Positions 23,290 through 33,230 of a stretch of DNA of 64,000 bases are shown here, in pieces; position 1 is the first letter of the stretch, and the number at the start of each line of letters is the position of its first letter. The notes under the pieces were generated by a model, which saw only the letters and a list, made by a program, of their open reading frames with translations, did no database searches and was not told the DNA's origin. This DNA comes from Trichomonas tenax (lineage: Eukaryota > Parabasalia > Trichomonadida > Trichomonadidae), in assembly GCA_023091735.1 (NCBI GenBank), contig JALKBU010000049.1:45280-109279 (forward strand), in the 5' to 3' direction. The position numbers were made by a program, and so were the translations under genes.

Positions 23290-24021
23290 ATGAAAGCGAT
23301 GAAAGCAATCAAAGGAATATTCAAGTCCGCTCTTGGTTTTCCATCGAACGTCTTCTGGCTCTCCACGTTTGCGTCACTTGCTGGCCAGTTATTCGCAATG
23401 GGAATGTGTATTACAAGCACTGAGTTCCCTGATGGTATAATCCCAACGAAATCAACACTGCTAACATCAGATATGTTTATTGCAATTATTATCATGGATA
23501 TTGTCCAAATAGTTTCTCAAATCCGAATTCACTTTATTATTCAGAGATACTACAAGCGCATGATTTACAATGCAGCTCCTAAAGCGAAGCTAATTGCAAC
23601 TAGGTGTCTCAAATATGAGCGCATTGTTTTTGTATTTAATGTGAATTCACATATATTTATGATATTTTCCAATCCTAAAGGCTTCGCTAATCTGCACTAC
23701 GCCTCCCTCATGGTGTACTACATTTCATTTTGCATTATCATTAGACTCATTGCAAAATTAAATTATATCAAGAACGGAGAAATCAATGCACCAGGTTTTG
23801 CCATTGATTACCTCCTCATTTTCTTTACGGCAGTCATTCTTCCATATCACGTTTATTTGATGTACAACGAAGATTATGGTTTAGCTTATTTCAACCTTGC
23901 ATTCATTGTAGACGCAATGTATTTTGTTGCTGACTTGAAGTATGTCTTTATTGCATTGATGATTCTTGGTGAGAAATTCATCACAATCGAAGCTGAATAT
24001 AATCTCGATATGAGTGGATAA
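23290..24021 (+). CDS. Multi-pass membrane protein of unknown function (243 aa)
   Basis: An intact 243-residue frame with a basic N-terminus (MKAMKAIKGIFKSALG) and about six hydrophobic segments, near residues 20-40, 60-80, 108-127, 138-158, 176-198 and 205-230. Charged or polar loops such as IRIHFIIQRYYKRM separate them. There is no cleavable signal or catalytic motif that I can see. The general shape resembles small six-helix membrane proteins of the endomembrane system, but I cannot assign a family. The TTTACGTGACAAAAT motif just upstream may be its promoter element. It ends in TAA. Confidence 0.75.
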   Translation: MKAMKAIKGIFKSALGFPSNVFWLSTFASLAGQLFAMGMCITSTEFPDGIIPTKSTLLTSDMFIAIIIMDIVQIVSQIRIHFIIQRYYKRMIYNAAPKAKLIATRCLKYERIVFVFNVNSHIFMIFSNPKGFANLHYASLMVYYISFCIIIRLIAKLNYIKNGEINAPGFAIDYLLIFFTAVILPYHVYLMYNEDYGLAYFNLAFIVDAMYFVADLKYVFIALMILGEKFITIEAEYNLDMSG

Positions 24022-24481
24022 GCTTAGCAACGTCACAATATCCTCCCTTGGTTATCAAACATCACCATTCAAAATTCAAAATTAATTCGATATTTTAATT
24101 AAGATGTGTATAAATAAGAGGAAATACCTAACATAGGCATCTGTATCCTAGGCAGTGTGTATTATAGTTAATTAGACATATAATTGATTATTGCAATCAA
24201 TTTTAATGCTTATAGCTCTGCATAGTGATGAGTATTTAGACGCAGATTGCTTAGTCAAACCTCCAAAAGTTAATCATGTATATTTTGTTAAATTTAAAAA
24301 AATTATTTTATCATACGATGTTTTTATGTTGATATATTGTTAATCATCGGCAAGTATATTAGATGTGTTGCTCTGTTAATAGTATTTTCGATGAATGTTT
24401 TTGAAAATTAGATTATATCAAGAGATCTCACGGCGGTATATGGATAAATGTGATGTGTTGTAGCAATGATATAGGTATTAT
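24022..24481. other. Intergenic spacer
   Basis: AT-rich spacer of about 460 bp with nothing recognised until the initiator of the next gene. Confidence 0.5.
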
Positions 24482-24492
24482 TCATTTTCCCT
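24482..24492 (+). promoter_or_regulatory. Initiator (TCA-type) of the 970-aa coiled-coil gene
   Basis: TCATTTTCCCT fits the trichomonad initiator TCA(+1)YW and would give a leader of about 17 nt before the ATG at 24501. This supports that ATG as the start. The transcription start is inferred. Confidence 0.5.
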
Positions 24493-24500
24493 GAAGACGA

Positions 24501-27413
24501 ATGCTGCCTCCAAACAGGGGCGATCCTGAAGCTCCTGCAGCGATTCTGCAGGACGCGCAGGACGATTTCCAGCAAATAGCGAAGGAAATGCACGTTCACT
24601 CTGAGGATCCAATAGATAACGAGATTCCATATATTTATGAACAAGCAGCAGAGATCGTGAACACAATTATTGTGTCTGTTTCGGGTGTGAACTCGACAAC
24701 GAGCAATCTAGAAATGATTGCTGAATTAGATTCGCAATTTTTAGTAATTGAAAAACAATTTTTGAAGAGAATGGAAAACATCATGAACAAATTAGCGTCA
24801 AAAGTCGAAGATCTACAAAATGAACTCAATGCACACAACTTGGACTACAATAAAGAATTATCACAATTGCCAGGAATCTTCGAGAAGTCAATAGAGTCCA
24901 TAACAGCGAAGCATAAGCAACAAATAGAAGAGGCACAGAAAGAATTTGATAATAGACTTCACACACACCAAGAAAGACAAGCAATCATCACTAAAGATTA
25001 CGAATATGACTATCAGAGGCAAGTGGAAGGTGCTGAGTCAGTATGGAAACGTAAGATCAAAGAATTAGAGCAACAATTTGAAACATTTGAAAAAGATTTG
25101 AAAATGAAAATTAACAAGAAACAGCAGTTCACACAGCTTAAAAACGTCGAAATAGGTCAAAAGGCAACCGAATATAGACAAAAAGAGGCTGAATTCAAAG
25201 AAGATCTTCGCGATATGATTCAATTGAAGCAAAAAGAATTAGAAAACTTGAAGAAAGAGCTTGAAGCTGCATTGGAATTAACAGAGTTTGAAAACAGCAA
25301 TCTCAAAGAAATTCAAAGACAGCAACACATAAAACTCAAGAAAAAAGAAGACGAATTAGTGAAAAAATACACGAAAGAATATAATGATCAGATGTTCATT
25401 CTCGATGAAGAAACACGCAAATGCATCAAGATTCAACAGGACATAGACAGTATACAGCTAGATCACGATTATCAAGTAAAGGAATCTAAAAAATCAACAG
25501 AACAAAAAATCCGCGAGGCGCAAATGGAAACGAACAGAATTGTGATTACAAAAGTTGCTGACGTTACGGCTGAATATCAGCCTAAGGTCCTCAATTTGAC
25601 GCAGGAGATCCAGGTGCTGGAACACCAGAGATCTGTCTCTTTGGAAGAATTAAGAAAAGCAAGTTTAGTGACAACAGAAGAATGCGAATTAAAGATCATC
25701 GAACTCAATAACAAACATCAGAAGAAAAGATCTAAATTGCAGATGGTTTTGAGGAAGGAAAAAGAAGAATTGCAGCTTTTACTGGATAAAAGAGGAAAGA
25801 CAATTGATGACTTAAAGGCTGACTTCAACAAACAAATAGCAAATATGCAGGAAGATTTGAGAACTGGTGAAGAAAATCATGCAATGAGAATTCGAAAAAT
25901 TCTAGAGATGTATAAATACGAAAGAGAACAAATAGAAAACAGAAGAATCAAAAATAGGGACTTATTAAACAAGAAGCTCGAAGATGTGAAAGCGATATTG
26001 AAAGAAGAACACGAACAGCGAATGACAGCAATAACATACAGAATGGATATGCAGCAGAAGATGGAAATGGAAAAAGCGTATGCACAAGGTGTCGCTGAAG
26101 CAAACGAGCAATGTGTAAAAGAACTCGCTGACATCAAAGATAAAATTAAGACGTATCAGACAAGTATAATGCTTATTGAGAATGAAATGGATGCATTGTA
26201 CAAGAAACACGCTGAGGAATTCAAAGAATATAGTAATGAGAAAAATGCTGATTTCGAGGAAAAGAAGAAATTGATTGAATCGCAAAATGTTATCGAAATT
26301 AATGAGTTAATCGGTATAAGAGATGGCTTGAAAGAGAAAATAGAAAACATGAAAAAAACCATCGAGAAACTTGAAAAAGAAACTAAAGAATATGAAAAGC
26401 ATAAAATCATTAAACCAGAAGACTTTGCTATTGCTGGAGATCCGGTTTTCGCCGAAATACTTCAGGAACAGCAAAACATCATTGCGAAGGCCAAAAAGAG
26501 AGAAAAGGAATTAGAAAAGGATATCAGGCAGATGGCTGTTAGATATGAAAGTGCAAAAGGAATAACAGATGACTTGCGGGCGGAATTGAACGAATTCAAT
26601 AGACATTTCGAGAGTGGAATCGAAGAAAAATTGATCGACAGAAAATTCATTCTCGAAAAAGAATTAAACGAAGTAAAGCAAAATCTCAACAAGTTCTCTA
26701 ATAAATGCGACAAGGAAAGGCAGGAATTGGAGAAGCAATTAGAATTTATCAAAGAGAAACACAGAAGTGCAGAAGAGAGGTATAATAATGCAATGGAATA
26801 TAGTCAACTCGACAGCGCTCAGAAGCTTAAAGAAGCTGAAAAAGAACCACTAAAGTGCTTCGAGGAAGAGGACGCTGAAATGGAGAGGAAGCACAAGGAA
26901 GAGATCGAAGAAATGCGTAGAAGAGTTGGGGAACTGAAATTGGAGCGCCAGCAAAATCTCGAGAAATACAAGAAAGAATATGATGCTGATCTCGAAGATG
27001 CACAAAATCAGTTCAAGGATGCAATAAAGAATCTCGAAGATCAGCAAGAAAATGCACTCAAGCAGATATCGTCGCTGCTTTCAAGACTTAATGAAGAGCG
27101 TGCAAAAGAGTGTCCTGCATGCAAAGCAAAGGAAGAAGAGCTTTCGAGGATAAAAGCAAAGCGCGAAGAATTGCAAGAAAATCTCGATGATATGATCAAA
27201 GCATCGCAAGTTAGCAACCAAAAGCTGACAAACGTCTTCAGCTCGCAGCAGAACTTGCTGCAGAAGCAGCCAAGCACTTCAAATCTCACGAACACTCAAC
27301 TTGCGAAAAAGTCTGTTTCTATGTTAGGAACAAAGCCTCAGCAGGGAAGTAAAACGATTGCTCGACCGAAGTCAGCGAGAAAAACAGCTATTGTCCCTTC
27401 AACACCGCGATAA
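24501..27413 (+). CDS. Long coiled-coil protein, probably cytoskeletal (970 aa)
   Basis: An intact 970-residue protein. After an ~85-residue N-terminal part (MLPPNRGDPEAPAAILQDAQ...), nearly all of residues 90-910 is charged heptad-type coiled coil rich in Glu, Lys and Gln, of the kind seen in basal-body, axoneme and striated-fibre proteins. Near residue 870 the coil contains a CPACKAKEEE motif, a single CxxC. The last ~60 residues are basic and Ser/Pro-rich (IARPKSARKTAIVPSTPR), like a microtubule-binding tail. There are no motor or nucleotide motifs. The start is fixed by the initiator 17 nt upstream. A specific orthologue cannot be named from a coiled coil by eye. Confidence 0.85.
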   Translation: MLPPNRGDPEAPAAILQDAQDDFQQIAKEMHVHSEDPIDNEIPYIYEQAAEIVNTIIVSVSGVNSTTSNLEMIAELDSQFLVIEKQFLKRMENIMNKLASKVEDLQNELNAHNLDYNKELSQLPGIFEKSIESITAKHKQQIEEAQKEFDNRLHTHQERQAIITKDYEYDYQRQVEGAESVWKRKIKELEQQFETFEKDLKMKINKKQQFTQLKNVEIGQKATEYRQKEAEFKEDLRDMIQLKQKELENLKKELEAALELTEFENSNLKEIQRQQHIKLKKKEDELVKKYTKEYNDQMFILDEETRKCIKIQQDIDSIQLDHDYQVKESKKSTEQKIREAQMETNRIVITKVADVTAEYQPKVLNLTQEIQVLEHQRSVSLEELRKASLVTTEECELKIIELNNKHQKKRSKLQMVLRKEKEELQLLLDKRGKTIDDLKADFNKQIANMQEDLRTGEENHAMRIRKILEMYKYEREQIENRRIKNRDLLNKKLEDVKAILKEEHEQRMTAITYRMDMQQKMEMEKAYAQGVAEANEQCVKELADIKDKIKTYQTSIMLIENEMDALYKKHAEEFKEYSNEKNADFEEKKKLIESQNVIEINELIGIRDGLKEKIENMKKTIEKLEKETKEYEKHKIIKPEDFAIAGDPVFAEILQEQQNIIAKAKKREKELEKDIRQMAVRYESAKGITDDLRAELNEFNRHFESGIEEKLIDRKFILEKELNEVKQNLNKFSNKCDKERQELEKQLEFIKEKHRSAEERYNNAMEYSQLDSAQKLKEAEKEPLKCFEEEDAEMERKHKEEIEEMRRRVGELKLERQQNLEKYKKEYDADLEDAQNQFKDAIKNLEDQQENALKQISSLLSRLNEERAKECPACKAKEEELSRIKAKREELQENLDDMIKASQVSNQKLTNVFSSQQNLLQKQPSTSNLTNTQLAKKSVSMLGTKPQQGSKTIARPKSARKTAIVPSTPR

Positions 27414-27566
27414 TAAAAAATTATATTATGTTTTGTTTATTAATTAACAAATCGTCTATCTTTAGGATTGTATGATGCGAAATAGCGATATATTTAACGT
27501 CAGTCAACAAATTTGATGCATTTGAAGAAATAATAAAGTCAAGATATAAAAATAACAAACAAAAAA

Positions 27567-27902
27567 TTACCACTTCCTTTGTTCGAAAAGCTTTGGCTTG
27601 CGGTCCTTCTCCTCCTTCGCTTCTCCATGGCGCATTCTTGTTTTCGTTGGGCTATCATCGACTAACAGAGTATCGAGGTTCAAAACGTCTGGCAATATAA
27701 CGTAACGTATTGATGCTCCACGTATTGTTAGGTTTTCGAGCCTTTTTTCCTCTTGTCCTGGAGCTTTGATATGAACTAATCTTAAATGTGTGTTCATTGC
27801 AGAATCGACACCAACAACGGTACCCTTTATTACTGTGTTATCCTTCAGTTCAACAGTGACTGTCTCTCTCACGAGCTTGCGTAAGAAATGAACAAGTTTC
27901 AT
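27567..27902 (-). CDS. SNRPD1: Small nuclear ribonucleoprotein Sm D1
   Basis: A 111-residue Sm-fold protein. It starts MKLVHFLRKLVRETVTVELKDN and continues GVDSAMNTHLRLV, then LTIRGASIRYVILPDVLNLDTLLVDD, which matches the Sm1 (about 6-40) and Sm2 (about 58-75) motifs of Sm D1 specifically. Sm D1 is one of the seven proteins forming the ring on U1, U2, U4 and U5 snRNAs in the spliceosome. The usual long Arg-Gly tail is replaced by a short Lys/Glu/Arg tail (EEKDRKPKLFEQRKW). TGACATGTAAA lies about 22 nt before the ATG on the gene strand. The gene converges with the coiled-coil gene, 150 bp apart. Confidence 0.94.
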   Translation of the reverse strand: MKLVHFLRKLVRETVTVELKDNTVIKGTVVGVDSAMNTHLRLVHIKAPGQEEKRLENLTIRGASIRYVILPDVLNLDTLLVDDSPTKTRMRHGEAKEEKDRKPKLFEQRKW

Positions 27903-27923
27903 TTGTTATGTCAAAATTATTAC

Positions 27924-27934
27924 TTTACATGTCA
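27924..27934 (-). promoter_or_regulatory. TGACATGTAAA motif upstream of Sm D1
   Basis: TTTACATGTCA on the plus strand, read as TGACATGTAAA by the Sm D1 gene, about 22 nt from its ATG and followed by TTTTGACATAACAA. It is one of the exact copies of a motif repeated across this window. A regulatory role is inferred. Confidence 0.4.
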
Positions 27935-28380
27935 GGATAGTGGGTTTACATTTCATTTTGTCAAAATTATCTCTAAGCATCAATAATTAATATTCCTTAT
28001 TACCTATATGATGGCCTAATTACATGCAGAATATTGAAAAGAATTGATAATTTATCAAAATTTCAAGATTTAATATCATGAATAATACACTATGTAGATA
28101 ACATTTTAAGATTTTGGCCGCTATTGTGTTAATGTAACAACCTTCTGATATCCAAATTAATTTGATAAGATTCAAATATGAATAAGAGAAGATCTAATAG
28201 CATAAAGTATTGGATGTGTTAAAAGTTCTCTTACATTTGGTCTGTTTGCCAAAGATTAAAAAATATATTTTATGATTTTTAGTTGTAAATGTTGAGTAAA
28301 CTGAATATAAATTTTATGTGACCAATTTTCTTAATTTTTATGTATAAATAGTAATAAGGAATGCTCTATTTGCATAGATT
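27935..28380. other. Intergenic spacer
   Basis: AT-rich spacer of about 450 bp between the Sm D1 promoter side and the 3' end of the Rab5ip-type gene. Nothing recognised. Confidence 0.5.
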
Positions 28381-28740
28381 TTATAAGTTTGTTAAGACAG
28401 TATAGATAGAAGACCAAACAAGGATCATGCATGCTAAACCCTGGAGGAGTCCTTCCATTGTTGGGGACTGGTTCTGCTCGAAGAGATCGCCTGCATTCAA
28501 AACGTTGTTAATATAGTATGTGACACCGAATCCGGAGACGCCGACATAAAAAAGAAGGGCTGTAGAGAAACCTTTAATTTTGAGAGCGCCAAGAACAATT
28601 CCGACAATTAAACCTATCAATAATTTCACCCAAAAAACAGCAGTCATGATATCATCCTTTGTGAATGGTCCCTGGTGAGTGAGGAACCTCTTAACAATAG
28701 AAAACTGTGACTCTTCGCTGACTTTCTTTGATGGAGCCAT
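28381..28740 (-). CDS. Rab5-interacting-protein family membrane protein (RAB5IF/OPTI-like, EMC6 superfamily)
   Basis: A 119-residue protein with a soluble N-terminus (MAPSKKVSEESQFSIVKRFL) and three hydrophobic helices at about 34-54, 58-77 and 98-117. The sequence around FWVKLLIGLIVGIVLGALKIKGF, YYINNVL and LVWSSIYTVL follows the pattern of the Rab5ip/EMC6 superfamily, closer to RAB5IF (OPTI) than to EMC6. Members sit in the ER membrane and help insert multi-pass proteins. The length fits. On the gene strand ATTTGTCACTTTTG lies about 40 nt upstream of the ATG, a sequence also seen before the gene at 34287. The family is likely; RAB5IF rather than EMC6 is inference. Confidence 0.78.
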   Translation of the reverse strand: MAPSKKVSEESQFSIVKRFLTHQGPFTKDDIMTAVFWVKLLIGLIVGIVLGALKIKGFSTALLFYVGVSGFGVTYYINNVLNAGDLFEQNQSPTMEGLLQGLACMILVWSSIYTVLTNL

Positions 28741-28857
28741 ATTTTTTTGAAGTTTACAAAGTTATTTCAACAAAAGTGACAAATCTATTATGTCATGTAA
28801 AATTTTTGATATGTCTGATTAAGTGGCGTCCTCTCAAAAATTAAACTCAGAATTTAT
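28741..28857. promoter_or_regulatory. Divergent promoter region with TGTCATGTAAA
   Basis: A 117-bp spacer between two divergently transcribed genes. It contains TGTCATGTAAAATTTTTG at 28791-28808 and ATATGTCTG shortly after, plus ATTTGTCACTTTTG on the minus strand. The TTTACATG motif here could serve either gene. Function is inferred from position. Confidence 0.4.
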
Positions 28858-30039
28858 ATGAAATTAGAGGGTTTCGGTGAGTCCTTCAAAGCGGGCAAAG
28901 TTACTTTTTGGAACTCCGTTTGGAACTGGATGAAGCTGGACTTCCTAATAAGGATCAGGACAACGATCTCCGTTATATTTATGTTTTTCGCGCTTGGCGT
29001 ATGTTTCGCAAATATGTCTGATATGATCTCAACTCCAATATATATCAAAGGAAGGAACGCAACAATGCAAAATTTGCCTGTTGATGATTTAGTTTATGTA
29101 GGACCGAGAAAAATTTATATCAAAGGCGAAAATGATAAAATAATAAATCAATTGCCGAAGATGTTTGTGAATTACTCGATTGACAACGTTACAATTTTTA
29201 ACAAAGAAGGTCTCTCACTGTTCATTGATTATTTTAACGATATTTATATTACGAAATTAGAGGCAGATAACGAAAATAAAACTCTCGATTTAGGGTTCAA
29301 TCAGCAGAGTATGAACCCATTCACTTTTATAAATGCAGCTTTACGGGCGTATTCAAATGAACTCTCAAAAGAAGATGGAAATTATAATTGGGGGCTTTAC
29401 GAGAATGTACCAGTCTCTGAACCAAGAGATTTTATATGGAATGCGTGGATATTTCCATGTGGTTACCTATTTTTGTTCATTGCGCACTTTTATCCATTAA
29501 CTCAATGGATGAAGAGCAAAGCACTCGTACTACTGAATGTATCCGGTGTTGATGACTTTGTGATATGGCTTGGATTTATGCTTTTTGATTTAATTTATTG
29601 TCTACTTTCATCATTGATCTTTTCAATTGAAGAATATGCGCATCAGAAAGTTCACGAGCTTAAATTCAACTTCTTCATCATATTCTTATTCTTATTACTA
29701 GCAAGTTTAGCAATGTATTTGAGCGGTCTCTTTCTCGCCCCTATTTTCAATCGCCCAAGCAAATTCGGCTTCTTTGTTATAGTTTATGCTATTCTGCTAA
29801 TGCTGGGATGGATTCTTCCTGTGTTTGGTGATAATTTGAAGTTATTCAACTATTTCTTACCTTCGGGCGTGGTGTATAACTTCTACTTAGATTTGCATCT
29901 TGACATTCTTGGCAACCACTCTTTCTCTAACAAAGGAAAGCTATATAATTACTCAACGCTGTATTCATTGCTTATATTCCAAATAATAATATACTGTATT
30001 GTCTTTGCATTCATTATTCTTGTCTTCCCCAAAGAATAG
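28858..30039 (+). pseudogene. ABCA-type transporter, membrane half (ends at in-frame TAG)
   Basis: A 393-residue frame starting MKLEGFGESFKAGKV. It has one membrane helix near the N-terminus, a ~150-residue extracytosolic loop with NxT/S sites, and then about five to six helices (YLFLFIAHFYPLTQWM, KALVLLNVSGVDDFVIWLGF and others), the layout of an ABCA-family half transporter. Such proteins move lipids across membranes. It stops at TAG 30037-30039, but the same frame runs on as GLPPLGIENIFNCAAWKRM into the nucleotide-binding half at 30094. One base change would therefore have separated the two domains. The transport class is well supported; the substrate is unknown. Confidence 0.82.
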
Positions 30040-30093
30040 GGTCTTCCGCCTCTCGGAATCGAGAATATTTTCAATTGCGCTGCATGGAAGAGG

Positions 30094-31080
30094 ATGTTTC
30101 ACAAGAGAAAGAGCTATGAAGAAGATGACTCAAAGCCTTTCTTAAGTGTCAGGAATCTAACAAAGATTTATATAACACAGAAGACAGTTGTTGCTGTGAA
30201 CAACATTGACTTTGATATATCAAAGGGCGAAGTTATTCTCATCATTGGACCAAATGGAAGTGGAAAAACAACTCTCTTGCAATCTTTAACAGGAGCAATT
30301 TCTACAGAAAGTGGTACAATCTCGATATTTGGAAAAGAGGGAGATTTCATTGACCTCCAGAAGTGCACTGGTTTTTGCTATCAGGATAACGTCTTCTTCG
30401 ATAACTTGACTGTGCGCAAGCATCTTGAATTTCTCGCTAAAGTTCGTGGTGTTAAAAAGGAGGATGTTGATGATCAAATCGATCAAATCACTACACTCTT
30501 AGACATATTTGAACTTTTAGACAGATATCCACCTAAACTATCTGCAGGTCAAAAGCGCTGCGTGTCAACAGCCATGGCATTCATTGGATCGCCTAGACTG
30601 GTCATCCTCGACGAGCCTACCGTTGGTGTTGATGTGAGTAAGAGACAGCGCGTATGGAACATTGCCAGCTACTTCAAGAATACAACAACTATCATCGCCA
30701 GCCACAGCCTTGAAGAAGGAGAAGCTATTGCCTCACGACTCTTTGTGATGGAGTGTGGACAAATCAAGTTTCAGGGAGCTCCTAGCGAGCTTAGAACTAA
30801 TTACAAATGTGGATATAGACTTAAAGTCATTGGAGAAGATGATGGTGATTTGGATGAGATTGTCAACAAAATACTCGAAGTTGTCCATACTATTGTTCCA
30901 GAAGCTGAAGGCGACTTCGAAAGAGGTGATTCCATAATGGTACCTGTTTCGGACAAGATTCCTTCGCTAATGGTTTTGTTAGACCAAAAAGTAACAGAAT
31001 GTGGAGCCGCAGGCTACACTATGTCTGTTGAAAACTTAGAGCACGTTATGCTGAGAATGATCGCCAATGGCGATGAGTAA
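30094..31080 (+). pseudogene. ABCA-type transporter, nucleotide-binding half
   Basis: A 328-residue frame that continues the membrane half in the same frame, 18 codons past the TAG. It is a complete ATP-binding cassette: Walker A GPNGSGKTT (52-60), Q-loop Q97 in CYQDN, signature LSAGQ (149-153), Walker B LVILDE (169-174) and switch H204, followed by a C-terminal domain typical of ABCA proteins. The ATG at 30094 is the first after the stop, so a free-standing ATPase could in principle be made, but no TCA-type initiator is obvious in the short gap. All catalytic residues are intact, which points to a very recent lesion, an allele, readthrough or an error. Confidence 0.85.
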
Positions 31081-31283
31081 TAATTTATTTATTATAAATG
31101 ATTTTGTTTGTAAATATTAAATTATGCGGTAACAAAATCAACAGTATTAATCTGTCAGATAACAGTGCAGATGAATATATTCATATGATTATAAGATGGA
31201 TTAAGTTTGATAGGAATTGAATTTATAAGGGTTGAAACAAATCAAAAAGTGATGGAATTTAATAGGCTTGAAAAGGAAAAATT

Positions 31284-31356
31284 TGGGACTTCGCGGACTT
31301 GAACCACGTACCTTGCGATCTTCAGTCGCACGCTCTCCCAGGTGAGCTAAAGTCCC
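31284..31356 (-). tRNA. tRNA-Phe (GAA anticodon)
   Basis: A 73-nt minus-strand cloverleaf. The 7-bp acceptor GGGACTT pairs with AAGTCCC. The D arm is GCTC...GAGC, the anticodon arm is TGCGA/TCGCA with loop CTGAAGA (anticodon GAA), and the T arm is CGTGG/CCGCG with TTCAAGT as loop. A 3' discriminator A is present and CCA is not encoded. Internal A and B boxes are intact. There is no intron. Confidence 0.96.
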
Positions 31357-31426
31357 AATACATTAGAATTATTGATCTACATCATCAGATATAATTATAT
31401 GTTCAATTTGCTCATATAATGCCTGC

Positions 31427-31553
31427 AAAACTAAAGTCCACTTGTTGTCAATTTTGAGACCTTTGTAAACTAAAAAACTTCTTTATTATTTTTTCTTCAT
31501 ACTTTTAATTAGTGTAAACTTCAGAAAAAGTTATTTTTTGGACTTTAGTTTTT
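31427..31553. repeat. Short inverted-repeat element ending in AACTAAAGTCCA
   Basis: AAAACTAAAGTCCA (31427-31440) and its reverse complement TGGACTTTAGTTTT (31539-31552) bound a ~127-bp AT-rich, non-coding block. A further copy, TGGACTTTAG, lies at 32512-32521. The core CTAAAGTCC also occurs at the 5' end of the neighbouring tRNA-Phe. It looks like a very small MITE; no target duplication is clear. Confidence 0.5.
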
Positions 31554-33230
31554 ACCGAATTCAAAACGTGCTCGCAGCCTTACTCAAAAGCTTCAAATCT
31601 GCCGGGGAAGGAGGCCCTATGTTAACCCAAGGCCTCGAGAGTATAAAGAGTGTTTAATGCTAGAGCACCCATGCCAAAATGGCATCGAATTGGGCTGTAT
31701 TTTCGCCCAAAAAATATCGTATGTCGAAAAATCACACGAGCTGGTAGGTGCTGTAACTGAGTGCTGTGCATCAACGTTAGGTCCTTCATGCACAGCCATT
31801 CTTATGGCAAGATATTAAGGGGCAATAAAAATCACCTCTTCTGGGAGCATAAAGTGCACGCAATCAGAGACTGATGAATCTGTAGTACATCTCTAATGAA
31901 TCAAAATGTAATATTCATTGAGATTCTAATGGATCACGAGATTCATTAGCTTTAAGTTGCTTGAATGCTACTCTGTATCAAGCTGAGCAATCACAACACG
32001 TTTTTTGTGTCGTTGGCTGTTAGGAATCTTGCTTTTTCCTTGAATACCTCTCCATCTTCGAGATGGGCAGGGGAAAATTGCAAGGCTCAGCTTCATGATG
32101 TAATAAGGAAGTTTTCTTACGAAGAACCGAGATTTAATTATTCCATATCTTCTTTATTTTCGTTGTTTTGTGAGAGAGGACACCTACAGATCAGACTCTA
32201 GCTTGAATGGAGACGATTCTCTCCCGTCTTGTTGTGTCGACAATAACTAAAACCCGCAATTTTGTTCATTTTGCTTTATTTTCTTTTTGAGAGCTATTTT
32301 TTTTTTTTTTTTTTTTGAACAAGTTTTTCGTTTTTTTATCAAAATTTTGTTTTTTCAAACTTGTCACAAGATAAACATAAGGATTTTTATAGTGCATTAT
32401 AGAGTATTTTAGCCCTGCAATCTTTCTACTCATTAAAAGTAGAGACCCTGATTAGCTCCCCCTCAAGATTTCAGGGTTAGCGGCTTCAACCTTGTAAACT
32501 ACACAATTGGATGGACTTTAGATTTTGCGGTCACTATAAATTGAAGATTTAAGGCTAATTTTCGAAGATTGAGATTCGGTTGCTGATATAATTGCAAAAT
32601 TTTGAATAATTATTTTCAGAGAAGTGTATCAATTCTGAGAGTCAGAACCAGATCAAACATGTATGGGCAAATATATCTCTTATGTGATGCCATACATAGT
32701 TGTAGTGTTAAACACATATAATATCGTTTCATATTTTTCATTAACGATTTGATATCAGCTTATTATTGAGTAAATAGCAATATTTATTATAAAGATATCA
32801 CATGCCAACAAAATAATAACATATTACAAATAATACAAGCTCCTAATTGAATAATTGTTCAGTATCTTAATTTGTAAATACACAAAATCATTGCGGAAAT
32901 GACAATATACATAGACACATGCACATATTACATATTTTTAATGTGATGCACCAACTTATACTCATAGCCTCCCAATGAATATGCTGAAATTATTAATTAA
33001 TAAAAATAAAGTATTCAAAAATAAAAACTATGGAAAAATAATTAGCATCATATATACTATCTTATTAATGTAAACAGTGTCAAATAAATTGTAAAAAACT
33101 TGACTTTTAACCTTATCCACTTTTTAAAATATGGTTTATTATAACATTTACATAATGTTAATGCTAATTTTGCCAATTTTGGTCGCTAAAAACCAAATTT
33201 GAGAGTTAAAACACTTCTATTTTCTGCTCC
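31554..33230. other. Spacer with a less AT-rich island and a T20 run
   Basis: From about 31554 to 32260 the DNA is clearly less AT-rich than its surroundings, but no reading frame longer than ~80 codons makes sense on either strand. It may be an old insertion or non-coding RNA gene. A run of 20 T lies at 32297-32316. The rest (32320-33230) is ordinary AT-rich spacer. Nothing could be identified. Confidence 0.45.

Noticed and set aside
13248..31080. TAG reassigned to an amino acid
   Set aside because: TAG ends intact genes (helical-repeat gene at 11458, GH38 at 52447), and TAA and TGA also interrupt relics, so ordinary nonsense changes explain the data better.
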